DNA of 64,000 nucleotides, taken from Mauremys mutica (taxonomy: Eukaryota > Chordata > Testudines > Geoemydidae). A program made the position numbers and the translations under genes. Below are positions 1 through 12,165 of the stretch, piece after piece. The stretch is taken from the NCBI RefSeq assembly GCF_020497125.1, contig NC_059073.1:146081012-146145011 (forward strand), read 5' to 3'. Every line of letters starts with the position of its first letter. Position 1 is the first letter of the stretch. The notes below the pieces were generated by a model. The model searched no databases. It was not told the origin of the DNA and saw only the letters and a list, made by a program, of their open reading frames with translations.

Positions 1-650
1 TCCCCACCAGAACAGCCGCCCGCCCAGAGTGTGGGGGCGGGGGGAGAGGGGCAGCCACCCGGCCCACTTCTCCCAGGATCGGCCCTTTTCTGACACACCT
101 GTCCTGGAAAACCTGCCCAGCTGGCCAGTGTTATGGATGGTCGGGTGTTTTGTCCCACAGCTGCGGCTGCCCTAGGGCGGGGACAGCCAGGACAGTCCAG
201 AAGTGCGGCTGCAGGTGGATGGACCCGGGAACAAAATGCTGCTGTGTGGGAGGCCGATCTGAAAGATCAGCCCCATTGTTCCTCCCCAGCACGCTGCCCA
301 CTGACACCTGCCCTCAGACTGTCCATGGGCAGCCCGGGAGCAGGAGACATTGGCAAGGGGAGGCTGCCCTGTGCGCCAGGTGGGGCGGGTAGAAACAGAC
401 TGTGACTCATGGCTACTCCCAGCTCTCACTGTGGGTCTGCAGCTCAGCTTGTCCCTGGGGAATGCACCCCCGCACGCGACCATGAGGGCCCTGCCATGGC
501 TACACCGCAGCAGCATAGCTCTGCTGGCATCACCCCATGGTGTAGACATAGCCTGCCACGACAGAAGGGGGCTGTCCATCAGTGTAGGAACACCCACGCC
601 CCGAGCGAGAGTAGCTAGGTCCAAGGAAGCATTCTTCCATCAACCAAACT
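1..650. other. No gene recognised; GC-rich flank
   Basis: Overlapping open frames on both strands reflect low stop density in GC-rich sequence. No domain, splice pair or known repeat could be supported. Confidence 0.4.
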
Positions 651-917
651 GTGTCTACACTGGGGTTAGATCAACACAGCTCTGGCACTCAGGGTGGGTG
701 GATTGTCTACACCAAGTTAGGGTGGTATAGCTACAGCATTTACAGGGGTGGATTGTCTATACTGGGATTAGGACGGCACTCTGAGGAGTGGATTGTCTAC
801 ACTGGGGCTAAATTGGCCTAGCTACAGCGCTGACGGGGTGGAGTGGCTACCCCAGGGTTAGGTCGGCATAGCAACAGTGCTGATGGGGGTGGATTGACTA
901 CACCAGGTTTAGGTCAG
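651..917 (+). repeat. Degenerate ~50-bp minisatellite
   Basis: About six diverged units, each carrying a GTCTACAC(T)GGG core followed by TTAGG, a GGCATAGCTACAG-like block and GGGGTGGATT. Unit starts lie near 651, 701, 751, 791, 841 and 891. The sequence is interrupted by a CR1 insertion and appears to resume at about 1906-1975 (TAGCTATGGCGCTCAGG then TGGATTTTTTACACC). Confidence 0.7.
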
Positions 918-1905
918 CATGGTAGTTATCAATGGTTTGCTGTCCAACTGGGAGGGTGTCTCTAGTGGCATCCCAAAGGGGTCAGTCCCGGGTCTGGTAC
1001 TATCCAATATTTTTATTAATGACTTGGATAATGGAGTAATGAGTTTGCTTATAAAATTTGCAGATGAGACCAAGCTGGGAGGGGTTGCCAGCACAGGGCA
1101 GGTTTAACATTCAAAATCACCTTGACAACTTGGTGAATTGGTCTGAATTCAACAAGATGAAATTCAGTGCAGACAAAGGCAAAGTCCTTCACTTAGGGAG
1201 GAAGAATCAAATGCACAGCTATAAAATGGGGAGTAACTGGCAAGGCCCTCGTACTGCTGCAAAGGATCTGGGAGTTAGAGTGGATCACAAGCTGAAAACA
1301 AGTCAACAATGTGATGTAGCTGTGAAAAAAAGCTATCATCATTCTGGGGTGTATTAACAGGCATGCTGTATGTAAGCCACAAGCAGCAATTGTCCAGCTC
1401 TATTCACCACTGATGAGGCCTCAGCTGGAGTCCTGTGTCCAATCCTGGCCACCACAATCTAGGAAGGATGTGAACAAACTGGAGAGAGTCCAGAGGAGAG
1501 CAACAAAACAATCCAAGGTTTAGAAAACCTGCCCTGTGAGGAAAAGGTTAAAAAAAACTGGGTATGTTTAGTCCAGAGAAAAGCACACTGAAAGGGGCCC
1601 TGAGAACAGTCTTCCAATACGTTAAGGGCTGTTATAAAGAAGACACGGATCAATTGTTCTCTATGTCCACTGGATGTAGGACTAGAAGCAATGGGCTTAA
1701 TCTGCAGCAAGGGAGATTTTGGATAGATAGTGGGAAAGCTTTCTAACTCTAAGGGGAGTTAAGCTCTGGAACAGGCTTCCAAGGGAGGCTGTAGAATCCC
1801 CTCGTCATTGGAAGCTTTTGAAAACAAGTTGGACAAACGTCTGTCAGGGCCGGTCTAGGTTGACTTGATGATTTCTTGAGGTCCCATCCAGCCTGACAAT
1901 TCTAT
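918..1905 (+). mobile_element. CR1-type LINE, 3' fragment
   Basis: Truncated at the 5' end within the reverse transcriptase. Residues near 919-1107 show the GIPKGS(V)PG block and FINDLDNG, followed by a degenerate catalytic box FADE (second catalytic Asp replaced). The 1058-1357 frame carries the thumb region with KVLHLGRKNQ. After a 3' UTR it ends in a TTCTATGATTCTG repeat, the CR1-type tail. Several frameshifts; inactive. Confidence 0.85.
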
Positions 1906-1975
1906 GATTCTGTAGCTATGGCGCTCAGGTAGATGGATTTTTTACACCCCAGAGCTCCATTGCTATGGTGACTTA
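1906..1975 (+). repeat. Continuation of the ~50-bp minisatellite after the CR1
   Basis: Resembles the units left of the CR1 (CTATGGCGCTCAGGTAGATGG then TTACACC), so the CR1 appears to have inserted within the tandem array. Confidence 0.5.
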
Positions 1976-4744
1976 CATTTTAAGTGCAGACCAGGCCAAA
2001 GACCACTACTCTCAGACCCAGTTGAGGTGGCCTTGGTCCCCACTGGGAGTGAGGGCCAGGAGTATGCCGTATCCCTCATCTAGATCCCGCCGCATGGGGA
2101 ATCCCTGAGCAGCTCAGACAGGGTACCTCCGCCCCAACCCCCCGTCCTCTTGCCCCATAGGCCTGGCTCCAAGCTGCAGCCATCTGCTGTGTGCCCATGA
2201 GGAAGATGGATGGGCAAAGCCCCCTGTTTGGACTGGAGTCAGCCCAGTGACTCCACAGCCAGGGATGCCTAGCCAAAAAGTCTGGGCAGTGAAAAGACAT
2301 TTGAAATTGCTAGTGACCTGAAGGGGGCTGGCAGGATCCCAGAGGTGGGGAATGGGGTCTGGGGCCTTTCCCCTCTAGGAGGCACTGACTCTGATCCAGC
2401 CCCAGGAAGGGGGATTAGTTGGCTCATGGGGTGGGGAATGGGATCAGGGCCTTGCCCCGCTGGGGCACTGGCTCTGCTCTGGCCCCAGGTGAAGGGACAG
2501 GCCTACCCTAGAGGGAGCAGGAGAATGGACTGCAGGGCCATTTTAAACGGCAGGAACAGACAACTTCCCGACAGCTGTCTGGTGAGCTACATGAAATGAG
2601 TTTGAGGGGCCTCAGTGTTAGTCAGTATTAGTTGGCCCTGCACGGGCACAGTTAGTAGGGAAGCTCAGGAATGAATGGGGCTTGAGCCCTAGAAATGGGG
2701 GTTCATGACACAGAGTGGAGGACAGGCATGTGCACTGTAACATCCGCCCAGGTGTTTACATGGTGCTCGGCACTGCAGTGTCTGGCAAACCCCAATAAAG
2801 CAAACCAGCCGATCTTACTGAGAGGAGGAGTCATCCTTGCCCCTTCATGGGCTTTCATTGGCTCTCCAGGCTGTAGGCTAACGTCTTTCAGGGTTAATCT
2901 CTGCAGCTCTCCACAGCTTGCTGGGCTGCCCACACCCACCCGAGCCCTCCTGATCATGGGCACCTGAGTGCTGCTCCCTTTGCCTGGCTGGCTTGGCCAC
3001 CCGACCCGGTAGCCCTTAGAAACATGAGGGCTTTGTTTTCCTCTCTACATCCAGCGCTGGCTCCTGATCTTCCACAGACCATTGGTGCCTGACCCACCCC
3101 TTCATGCTCCACCAAGTTGATCTCACCCTTCAACCTACAGTCCAGCCTTCCCACCCCCACAAACCCTGGCCTGTTCCTTTGCCTCCTATCACTGCCAGTG
3201 CCCTCCTCCTAGCCTCTTGATTCCCAGCATCCTCGTGGCACGGATTTCCCACCAGTGTGGGACTGTGCAGAACCCCGAGTCTAGCAAGATGGCCCTCCTG
3301 GGATGAGCGGTTCATGGAGCTCACCCCCTTACACAGCTAGAGGGCATGGCTGGAGGTGGGGCGTGCAGCTGCCCAGGCAGGACCTTTGCACCTGACTGGT
3401 AAGAAGTGGCTCCAGGCCCCCTGTGGAAATGCATTCAGCTCAGAGCAGGATCGTTACATGCTGACATCGTGACAGGGTAGTGGGCAACACTGGCCTGGCC
3501 CAGCTCTTCGGCCCATCACAAACCGGTGTGTGGGGAAGTGGGGGGCTGATTCTGACCTTGCCAGGCTGTCTGACATTCCTGCAGGCCAGATCTAGCCCAA
3601 CACCACACACAGGGAGCTGAGGTGTGGCAGTGCCCCCAGCACCCCATGTGCCAGCCAACCTAGAGCACAAGGAGCAGGAACCTGGGTGAGGACGTGGTGG
3701 CAGGGACGTGATGACCGGGGCTCAGTACTGGGGCGAGGCTCCCCACTGGGCGAGGCAGCTCATGGCACTGCAGGTGACTGGGCGTCCCACTTTGGGGCAG
3801 AGAGTGGGAGAGGACTGCGGGACAGGGCGAGGCCAGCATGGGAACGGGGCACTGCCCCACTCAGTCAGAGGGAGAGGAAAACAAGCCAGCAACACCACGC
3901 CCCGCTCTGCACCCAGCCTGGCCTCGGGGGGCAAAGGGCCCTGCAGAGGGGCCCAGCTGGCCTAGCCCAGGAAACCTGCCCAACCCGGGCAAGGGGGATC
4001 CCTACCTGCTCAGGCCCCCAACAGTGGGTCAGGCCCATGCTGAGCTGAGGCAGTACAATCTGCCCAGGAGGCAAGTGGGGGGCAGGAGGGGTGAGGCTGT
4101 CCCGTCCTTCCTACTCTTGACCATGGGGGCAGGGGTGGTCATTGAGAGGAGCTCCTCCCCTCCCCCCTCACATGATCCTGGGGGTGGGCCAGCGGGGGGG
4201 GGCAAGAGGAGGGGGAGGGGGAGAAAAGAGCCAGCAAAGCAGGGCTGGCTCCAGCACCCCCCCTGCCCTTGCTCTGCTGCAGCTCAGCAGGGCTCGTCTG
4301 CCCAGCCCGTTGGGGAAGGGGCGATACAGGCCTGACCCCCAGCTCCCTGGGGTCAGTCCCTGTGCTCAGGCAGGAGCTGCCAGCGCCTCCCAGACCAGTT
4401 TGACGGCATCCAAGCACCTGCCGCAATCCCAGCCCTCGCCTCTGCCTGGGACACTCCCATGTGGTGCGAACTATCAGGCAGGTTCCCAACTGCAGCAAAC
4501 CGGCCGGCTCCCTCCCCAGCCCCGTGCCACTAGCAGGGACAAGCCTGAGCTCAGCCGGCCACGCAGGAACCTGAGACTAGCCAGGCATCGCCCAGCGAAC
4601 TGGCTAGAGCTCATTAGGGCAGCAGTGCTCAGCAGGCCAGGTCCCTAATGAGCTCTGCTGCCAGAGGAGGGGGGCCCCATGGAAGCCCAGAACAGGGGGC
4701 TCCAACAGGGGTTTGGAGTAACTATGAGTCTAGGAAATGAGCCG
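1976..4744. other. No gene recognised
   Basis: GC-rich sequence without a supportable exon, known repeat or RNA gene. The stretch at 4080-4240 is a G-rich low-complexity tract. Open frames at 3686-4648 appear in several frames at once, as expected of stop-poor GC-rich DNA. Confidence 0.4.
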
Positions 4745-4870
4745 AAATCAGGACTCCTGGGTGCTATTCCTGCCTCTGCTACTGATGCAGTGTGACCGTG
4801 TACAAGTCCCGCCACCATTTTGTGCCTCGGTTTCCCCAGCTGTACAGTGAGGATGGTGCAGACCTGCATC
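4745..4870 (+). repeat. MIR/CORE-type SINE remnant
   Basis: Contains the conserved MIR order: GGACTCCTGGGTGCTATTCC, a TGTGACC.TG..CAAGT-like block, and GTGCCTCGGTTTCCCC followed by CTGTACAGTGAGGATG. Old and diverged. Confidence 0.65.
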
Positions 4871-6371
4871 CTGGAATGGGAGCTTTAATGCCACTTATCC
4901 AGTCTGAATCTGGCGATCAGGAGCCGCTGCTGGCGAGACACTCCAGCACCAGCTGAGCTCTGCCCACCAAGATACGGGATTTCCTCATGCGAAAGCCCTG
5001 CTAACTCTGACCCTGTACCCCCCGCAGCTGGGAGGCCCTGGACCATCAGGGCCAGGCTAAACATTGCCGACTGGAGAGGTTCAATGCGCTGAGCTTCTGT
5101 GCTTGGGAGCCGGGGATCAGCATGGCCCAGGTGGCTTTGTGGGAGGGAGGCCTTGGGTGGTGCTTGGTTAATATGCAGCAAGCGCAGCTGAGAGCAAGGC
5201 CTTTCCTTCCTGCTTCTGCCTGCAAGCTCACACTAAAGGCCAGCAGCATCTGTGAGCGGGGCCTATGGCTCCAGTACCTCCTCCCTCCAGCACTGGGTTA
5301 ACCCCCCAGGGGGGAAAGCAGAGCAGAGCTCCAGCGGGACCTTTCAGCCGGATGCCCTGGACCTTATGGCCAATAATCCCCGCCCCCCATTGTGTAGGGC
5401 GCTGGCCACCCGGCAGTGGGACTGGGTGTATCTTGGGTTCAGTGAATGGCTCTGCTAGGGGAGGGGGTGTCTGTCCCCACACCCAGCAGGGGACCAGGCC
5501 CTGGCTCCAGCACTCAGGCCATTGTTTTCTAAGGGAGTGGGGAAGGAGGAATTCTCTTCTCCTTTATTGGCAACCTGCAGCCATGGACCACAGGACTTGC
5601 TAGCCCTGTTAACCCTTGTGCTGCTGAGCACCAGTGGTGACCTTAAAGGGCCAGTGCCTCGCATCCGCCAGAGGCGAGCCGTGGGGTGTTTGCACATCAC
5701 AGAGGAGGTCCGGGACTGGAAGGGAAGGGCCGGGGAGGTGGGGTTGTTATAGATGGGCCAGGCTGTTAACAGCTTCAATCTAGGCTGTAACCCCTCAGCC
5801 ATGGTCCCACAGCACCTCCACAAGTGCAGGGCTGTGACATCAGGCAGTTGGCGGCGCAGAGCAAGCTGAGGGGGGGGGGGGCATTGGACACAGGAGTCCT
5901 GACCCCCAGTCTTTCCTTCTAAGCACTCCCTTCCTGAACCATGACTAGACCTCCAGAGCACAGACCTCCTGTCACCTGCCCTCCCCATGGACCACCCTCC
6001 TTAGCAGCCCTCCCTGGATTCTCACTCCCCTCCCACAGGCAGAAATAGCGCCTAGGCAGGCCCTGCTCTAACCATAGACACCACTGCCATTGCCATAAGT
6101 ACCTGGGAAACTTGGTCTCTCCCCCTCCCCAGGATTCCTGGTGGGGTGGAGGAGAGTTGGAGGAGCCAGGAGAGCCAGCTAGCAGCCTCACTGCTGAGTT
6201 CCTCCAGCAGGTGGGGGGGTCCCTTCTCCCAACACGCCTGCAGGGAATGGAGCCCCGGCCCTGGCGCGGTACCACCCCTGCAGCTCGCTGGCAGCATGGA
6301 GACAGTTGCCCCTGGCGGGGTTGGGGCACGTCTACAGCCATTGTTCTGGGCACAGACCCTGCCATTAGGTG
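4871..6371. other. No gene recognised
   Basis: No supportable exon or classified repeat. Contains a poly-G run at about 5872-5881. Confidence 0.35.
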
Positions 6372-6695
6372 TAGGGTGACCATATTTTCCCAAAGGGAAA
6401 ATGGGACCCTGCGCAGGGCTGGCCCGAAGCCCCCCTGCCACCCGCCTGTGTGGGAGCTGCTCTCCCGAGCCCTCCCTCCATTCCGCTCAGGGCTGGCGAT
6501 GCCACTCTCCAACCTCCACCCGCATGTTCCTCTGCGCACTGCTAGGGGTCGCGCCCCACTTTTTTGGCAGAACTGGGCATTTGTCCTGTTTGCTTTTGCC
6601 AACGGATGATCAGTTTTGCCTAAAAAGTCAGGACGGCCGGGACAGTGCTTAAAAAAGGGGCTGTCCCGGCCAAAGCGGGACGTATGGTCACCCTA
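6372..6695. mobile_element. hAT-like miniature element, TIR TAGGGTGACCATA
   Basis: 324 bp bounded by perfect inverted ends TAGGGTGACCATA (left) and TATGGTCACCCTA (right). It is flanked by 8-bp target duplications ATTAGGTG (6364-6371) and ATTAAGTG (6696-6703) with one mismatch. No coding capacity. The 8-bp duplication indicates a hAT-type transposase supplied in trans. It is related by its ends to the element at 59237-59340. Confidence 0.85.
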
Positions 6696-6703
6696 ATTAA
6701 GTG

Positions 6704-7549
6704 ATGCACCACCCCGCAGAGGCTGCTAACCCCCTTCTGCGCAGGCAGGAACCAATCCCCCCTCATGTCCTGGCGGGACATTCTCTCCCCTGTCACCTTT
6801 ATAAGGGACAGCTGCACCCCGGGCCCTCCAAAGTCAAATGCACCTCCTGGCTGCAACCAGCCCCAGCCCCCCGGGGCGGGGGGGCAGTGAAAGGGGCCAG
6901 GCGGCTGGGAAAGGCTGGGTGCGAGCATCAGCAGGATGGACTGGCTGCTCCTTTGGGGAGGGGAGCAGGAGCTAATTTCAGCCCCAATCCCCACTGAGTC
7001 CCAGAGCCAGAGTCTCTTTGGGGAGAGTGGCTGCAGGTGCACTGGGGCTTTGAAGGCATGGCTGGCCTGGGAGGGAGGGGGTAGCTTTTAACTGCAGAGT
7101 GCCTGGCCAGCTAGGAGCTCAGTGGCACCTTGTTTGCATCCAAACCCTTTGCAGTGCCCTTTGCCAAGTAGCTGCAGCCCCTCCATAAGCTGTTTGTCCA
7201 GGGGCAGCTCCCCAGTGGTCTGCTAACTGGTTGTGTATGTAAGTGGGCACAGGAGAGAGGGGCCAGCTGGCAGCCCTGGTGCCTCAAGGCCTTGGCATAG
7301 CCCCAGAGAAGGGCAGATGCCCGTCCCCACCCCCATCCCCCTACCCTGCAGGGATAGCCCCCTTTCAATCTCGCCACTGGCTCCCAGCTAAGATGTTGGC
7401 AGTTCACACCCACTGCGTGACTGTTCTTTGTCAAGCGGACATTCGTCACCCGGGACCTGGACCAGAACTAATGTCACCCCCCACACACAGCCGCTGGGCT
7501 CCCAGTTCATTGGTGAGGGGATGGGCCCACTCCAGCTACCCCAAAGTAA
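6704..7549. other. No gene recognised
   Basis: Nothing supportable between the hAT element and the next CR1. Confidence 0.35.
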
Positions 7550-7993
7550 ACCAGAGATGCACAGGGTCCAAGGCCAGAAGGGACCATCTAGTCTGAGTTC
7601 CTGCCCAGCAGAGGCCAGAGACCTGCCCACAGTAACCCCTAGTACAGGGCTTTGGGCGAAACAGCCCATCTGAGTTTGAAAATGGCCAGTGATGGAGAAT
7701 CCACCACGATCCTCAGTGAATTCTTCCAGGGGTTAATTGCTCTCCCTGTTCCCTCTCATTGCCAGTCTGGATCTGTCTAGCTTCAGCTTCCAGCCATTGG
7801 GTTGTATTAGACTTTTCTCTGCTAGGCTGAAGAGCCCATTGTTAAGTATTCGTTCCCCATGTAGGTATTTATAGACTGTGATCAGATCACCCCTTGACCT
7901 TCTTTTGTTAAGCCAAATAGATGGAGCTCTGTGAGTCTGTCAGGCAGGTTTTCTAAACCATTAATCATTCTCATGGCTCTTCTCTGACCCCTC

Positions 7994-8321
7994 TCATAGA
8001 CTCATAGACTTAAGGTCAGAAGGGACCATTATGGTCATCTAGTCTGACCTCCTGCACAACGCAGGCCACAGAATCTCACCCACCCACTTCAATAACAAAC
8101 CCCTAACCTATGTCTGAGTTACTGAAGTCCTCAAATTGTGGTTTAAAGACCTCAAGGTGCAGAGAATCCTCCAGCAAGTGACCCGTGCCCCATGCTGCAG
8201 AGGAAGGTGAAAAACCCCCAGGGCCTCTGCCAATCTGCCCTGGAGGAAAATTCCTTCCCCACCCCAAATATGGCGATCGGCTAAACCCTGAGCATGTGGG
8301 CAAGACTCACCAGCCAGCACC
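7994..8321 (-). mobile_element. Nested LINE 3' tail of a second family
   Basis: Begins with TCATAGACTCATAGAC and carries a 3' UTR unlike its host CR1. The surrounding CR1 reads continuously across it (left CTTCTCTGACCCC, right ATTTGTCAACATCC), so this is a later insertion. Confidence 0.7.
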
Positions 8322-8609
8322 CATTTGTCAACATCCTTCTTGAATTGTGGGCACCAGAACTGGACATGGGGTTCCAGCAATGGTGGCACCAGTGCCAAAT
8401 ACAGAGGGAAAATAACCTCTCTGCTCATACTCAATATTGCCCTGTTTATGCAGCCCAGGATCACAACTGCTCTTTTGGCAACAGCGTCACACTGGGAGCT
8501 CACGTTCTGCAGCTTATCCACTGTGACCCCCCAAATCGTTTCTGAGACACTGCTTCCCAAGACAGAGTCCCCCAGCTTGTAGGTCTGGCTTATTTCTTTG
8601 TTCCTAGAT

Positions 8610-8911
8610 CAGGGGTCCCCAGCGCGGTGCCCGCCGGGGCGTCTAAGTGCGCCCACATATTGGCCAGCGGACAAGCATCTGCTGAAATGCCGCCGACAAG
8701 CAGCGTCATCCAGCGGCGGCGCCGCTGAAATGCTGCTGATTTTCGGCAGCGACGCCTCTGGATGATGCTGCTTGTCGGCGGTATTTCGGCGGCGATGCCT
8801 ATTGACATTGCTGCTTGTCGGTGGCATTTCAGCGGATGCTCGTCCGCCGCCATGGTCCTCCATGGCTCGTCGTCTGGCGCCCGCCAGACAAAAAAAGGTT
8901 GGGGACCACTG
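8610..8911. mobile_element. hAT-like fold-back miniature element
   Basis: 302 bp with ends CAGGGGTCCCCA and TGGGGACCACTG, flanked by a perfect 8-bp duplication TCCTAGAT (8602-8609 and 8912-8919). The interior is a long imperfect palindrome: a GACAAGCAGCGTCATCCA arm on the left and TGGATGATGCTGCTTGTC on the right. CG-rich, unlike its CR1 host. Confidence 0.9.
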
Positions 8912-9180
8912 TCCTAGATGTATATATTAAAATGCATAGGGCGTGCTTGTGCCCAGCTTACGAAGTGATCCAGACCACGCTGTAGCAGTGACCTGTCCTC
9001 TTCACTGTTTACCACCTCCCCAGTTTTTGTGTCATCTGCAAACTTTATCAGGGATGATTTTGTTTTATGTATAAAAATGAGCATAGGGCCAAGAATTGAG
9101 CCCTCCAGAAACACACCTAATTCCCTGCTTACATTTGGAGAACTATCCGTCAGTCAGCTTTTAATCCGCGTAGTGTATGT

Positions 9181-10060
9181 ATCTTTCTAGCAGTGGCCAG
9201 GGACTGAGGGGGTTGGTGAGCTGGGTAGGGTCAGTCGCACTGGGGCAGTGTGATTACAGCAGGAGTTTGCACAGATGTGGCTGCCTGTCCGGTGTTACAC
9301 TAGGACAACGAAAGACCCATTTCCAGTGCCATGAGCCAAGCAGCCCCCTCTCCAATTCAGGGGGAGCTGAGGCTGCTGCCCTGCCCAGCGCTGTCCGGCT
9401 CCTCCTCCACCAGATTCCCAGCCGGGCCAGGTGGGCCCATTAGATCCTCCAACCTGGCCCTGCCTAGCAGTGCAGAGAACCACCCCCGTCCCCATCTCAC
9501 GGCTCGTTTTGAAGCACTCGCCCCTGGGAACTTTCCACCACTTCCCCCAGGTGATGGGCAATTGTCACTTCTTCCAGGGTTGGACATTTCTGGGTCCCAA
9601 AGCCCCGAGGCAGCAGAGCAGGTAAGCCTGTGCTTAGCGTCAGCATAGGCCTCTGAGGCAGGCCCCTGGATTTCAGCGGCCCACCCACTTGTCATGCGAT
9701 GTGAGGGGGCAGGGGAGACAGCGCCCAACCACTCCTCATATCCCCCCGGCTTGAGCCTCCGGGTTCAGAGAAAAAATGTCCCCTAGCTTAAGCACAGAAT
9801 TCATCGCACAGAGCTTCTCCTTAAAACAGGCACTAGGGCTCAGTCAGCAAAGACCAGCCATTTTCACCACCCAAATGAACGACAGAGGCCTTAGAAGGAC
9901 TTTTAAAAGGCCTGTCCGTGGTGCCGTCTCTGGTGATTGTTACAGGTTTTCTCAAAGGCCCGGCTGCTTGTGACTTTCGGGAGCATGTTGTCTGCTCTTC
10001 CCTAGCTTGGTCACATGTGACACTCCCAAGGGGACCTCGGACAGACCTAGAACAGACCAG
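9181..10060. other. No gene recognised
   Basis: No exon or classified repeat supported; overlapping open frames on both strands around 9295-9728 show no domain. Confidence 0.35.
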
Positions 10061-10066
10061 GGCAAC

Positions 10067-10400
10067 CCCCCCCCCCGGGCCCCACGCTTTGGGACACAGG
10101 GTCCAGGGCAGCCTGGGGGACTGGTGGGGGGCCTGGCACCGGCAGCAGTAGTGAGCAACCCGGCCCCAACCCACCCCACTCCGCCTCGCCGGCTCCTGGC
10201 ATCACTTGGGGGAGGGGGCGGAAGCTGGAAAAAGGTGGGGTGGGAGCTTCGAGGAAGGGGTGAAATGCGGGTGGGGAGGGGGTGGAGCAGGAGCAGGAAG
10301 AGGCGGGGCAGGGGTTGGGGGAAGGGGTGGAGTGGGGGCAGGGCCTGGGCCAAAGGGGCGGGGTGTCCCAAGCCCTGCACCCCCCTAGGGACAGCCCTAC
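10067..10400. repeat. G/C-rich low-complexity tract
   Basis: A C10 run at 10069-10078 is followed by GGGG-rich imperfect repeats (GGGGTGGAG, GGGGCAGG) up to about 10370. The many overlapping glycine/arginine-rich open frames here are composition artefacts. Confidence 0.6.
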
Positions 10401-10422
10401 TCACACCACCTGCCCTTAGCAG

Positions 10423-10575
10423 GAGCTCCCTGAACCCACCAGCCTCTGGCAGCACAAGTACAGGCCTGGCGCTGGCTGGTGAATGGCTCCCTGCCCCCGG
10501 CCCCTGGGCCTTTGCCAAGTGGTCCCTGCAGGGTCCAGACCTCTAGCCACTGGGCACTCTCAGAAACCCAGGGCT
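10423..10575 (-). repeat. Unclassified dispersed repeat, copy A
   Basis: Reverse complement of a sequence also present at 36229-36396. The best shared core is ACTTGTGCTGCCAGAGGCTG, with weaker similarity extending across CTGAG..GTTCAGTGG and CAGGGA.CACTTGG. It may be part of an LTR; the class was not established. Confidence 0.65.
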
Positions 10576-12165
10576 GGCTAGAAACACCCTCCCAGTTCAC
10601 TCTCTTTGCTCCTTTGTGCTCCCCTCTGTGCTCCTTTCCTGCTGACTTCACACCTCTCCCTTGGCCTCCATGTGAACAGCCCACAATGCTTTGTTTTATT
10701 CCCGGCAGAGAGGTTTGATAGAAAACCTGCTTCCACCTCTGCTGGTGACTCAGCCCTTGATACAGCCTCTCTGAAAACATCTTCAGTATCACACACCACA
10801 CCTGCCACGGGATCCGTTCGTACATTTCACGGCGCTGTTGATGGCGGCCAGTGTGACACAGCTCATGCACCGTTCCACAATGTGCCTGCTACAATCAGAG
10901 TGTGTCTGTCTCCCCCCTGCCGGGGCAATGAGAGGTTCTGGGTCACAGGGCGTCAGACCCTAAAGCTCCAGCTTGGCAGTACTGTCCACACACAAACAGT
11001 TACAGTCCCTGCTTCCCATCTGAATGGCACAAGGGAAAGCTCCTCAAAATAGGCTATCCCTATGCAAAGCCACAAACACTGGAGCTGAGCCCCAGACGAC
11101 ACACTCCTCTCCTGCTACCTGCCAAATGTTCTTAACAGCAGTCAGCAGATGGCGCAGGGCCAGGGGCAGGGGGTGCAGCTTGGAGCAGAGAAGAAAGCCT
11201 TGGCTCTGGCCCTGCTTATACTGGGAAGTGTCTCTGGTTTAACTGTAAAATCACTCTAATCCACTGGGTGCAAAACCCTGGTGCAGACACATCAGCAGAG
11301 ATTAAACTGGTTTAAGTGCATCTACATTAGGAGGTTTCACTAGTTGAACTAAATCAGGGTTTAAAGTGAATTTTACTGAAACCAGCATAGCTTTCCATTA
11401 CAGACCAGGGGGAACATTTTCAGATGCAAGTAAGTCCTATTTTCAGACGTGATTTAGGTTCACGTTTGAAAATAGGACGTAGGCGCTTTTGAAAGTTTTA
11501 CCTAATGTCCCGAGTTGAAGTTGGTCCCTCAATGCCATCCCACACGGGCACGACCAGCATCCTGCATTCTAACTTTCGCACTCAAGTCCTTTGTTAGAGC
11601 CGAGAAGACAGCTTAGTTTAGAAACCACAACAGCACAGAGAGGAAATGTAATCCGCCCACATCCCCTCCCCACCATTGTTTGCCTTCCTGTTTCCATTGC
11701 TCAGCAGCTGTGCCCAGAGAAGCGAAGGCTCTCAACCTTGTCATATTACTCATTTGTGCCATGACCCATCGACCTTCAGACGTAGATCACAGCAAGGTAA
11801 AGGCCACCTCTGCACTGCAAACCCCTTGGACTCTTCTGGGCCACCCCCAGAGGCTGCCTACAAGCATCTGCTGGGGGGAAAAGGGGAAGTACCTGTCTGT
11901 CAAGAGGGATGCCTGATGTTCTTGTAGTCCAGTGTGTACCACCAGGGTCTGTCCATGACGAAACGTTGAGCTGCAAGCCGTGGGAGTTGGGATCTCCCCA
12001 CAGAATGTAAACAGCTGGAGTGCCCCCAAATTAGACCAAGAATTACTGGGGAGAGGACTCCCATCAGTTTAGTCCAGACACAGCCACATTCTGCTTTACC
12101 GCTCTCCTGTGAGCCATGACCTGTTCTTAGCCATCTGGCCCAGCAGAGCACCTCCCCTTTGCAAT
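10576..12165. other. No gene recognised; possible old miniature element
   Basis: The stretch 11230-11460 (GTTTAACTGT, ACTGGTTTAAGTGCATCTAC, TAGTTGAACTAAATCAGGG) resembles miniature DNA transposon sequence, but ends could not be paired. Otherwise nothing was recognised. Confidence 0.3.

Larger units (their letters stand above)
7550..9180 (-). mobile_element. CR1-type LINE, 3' part, with two nested insertions
   Basis: Reads on the minus strand from reverse transcriptase (ANKF/FADDTK-like block near 9040) through the thumb (8330-8590) to a 3' UTR end near 7556. Continuity is broken at 7994-8321 by another LINE tail and at 8610-8911 by a hAT element with a perfect target duplication. Multiple frameshifts; inactive. 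Confidence 0.8.

Noticed and set aside
651..917. Regularly spaced repeats resembling a CRISPR array
   Set aside because: Units are diverged and contiguous with no unique spacers, and the genome is vertebrate.
3686..4648. Overlapping frames of 120-168 aa
   Set aside because: Low-complexity GC-rich sequence with frames on both strands and no splice or domain support.
10007..10546. Overlapping 179-188 aa frames on both strands
   Set aside because: They run through a G-rich tract and part of a dispersed repeat.
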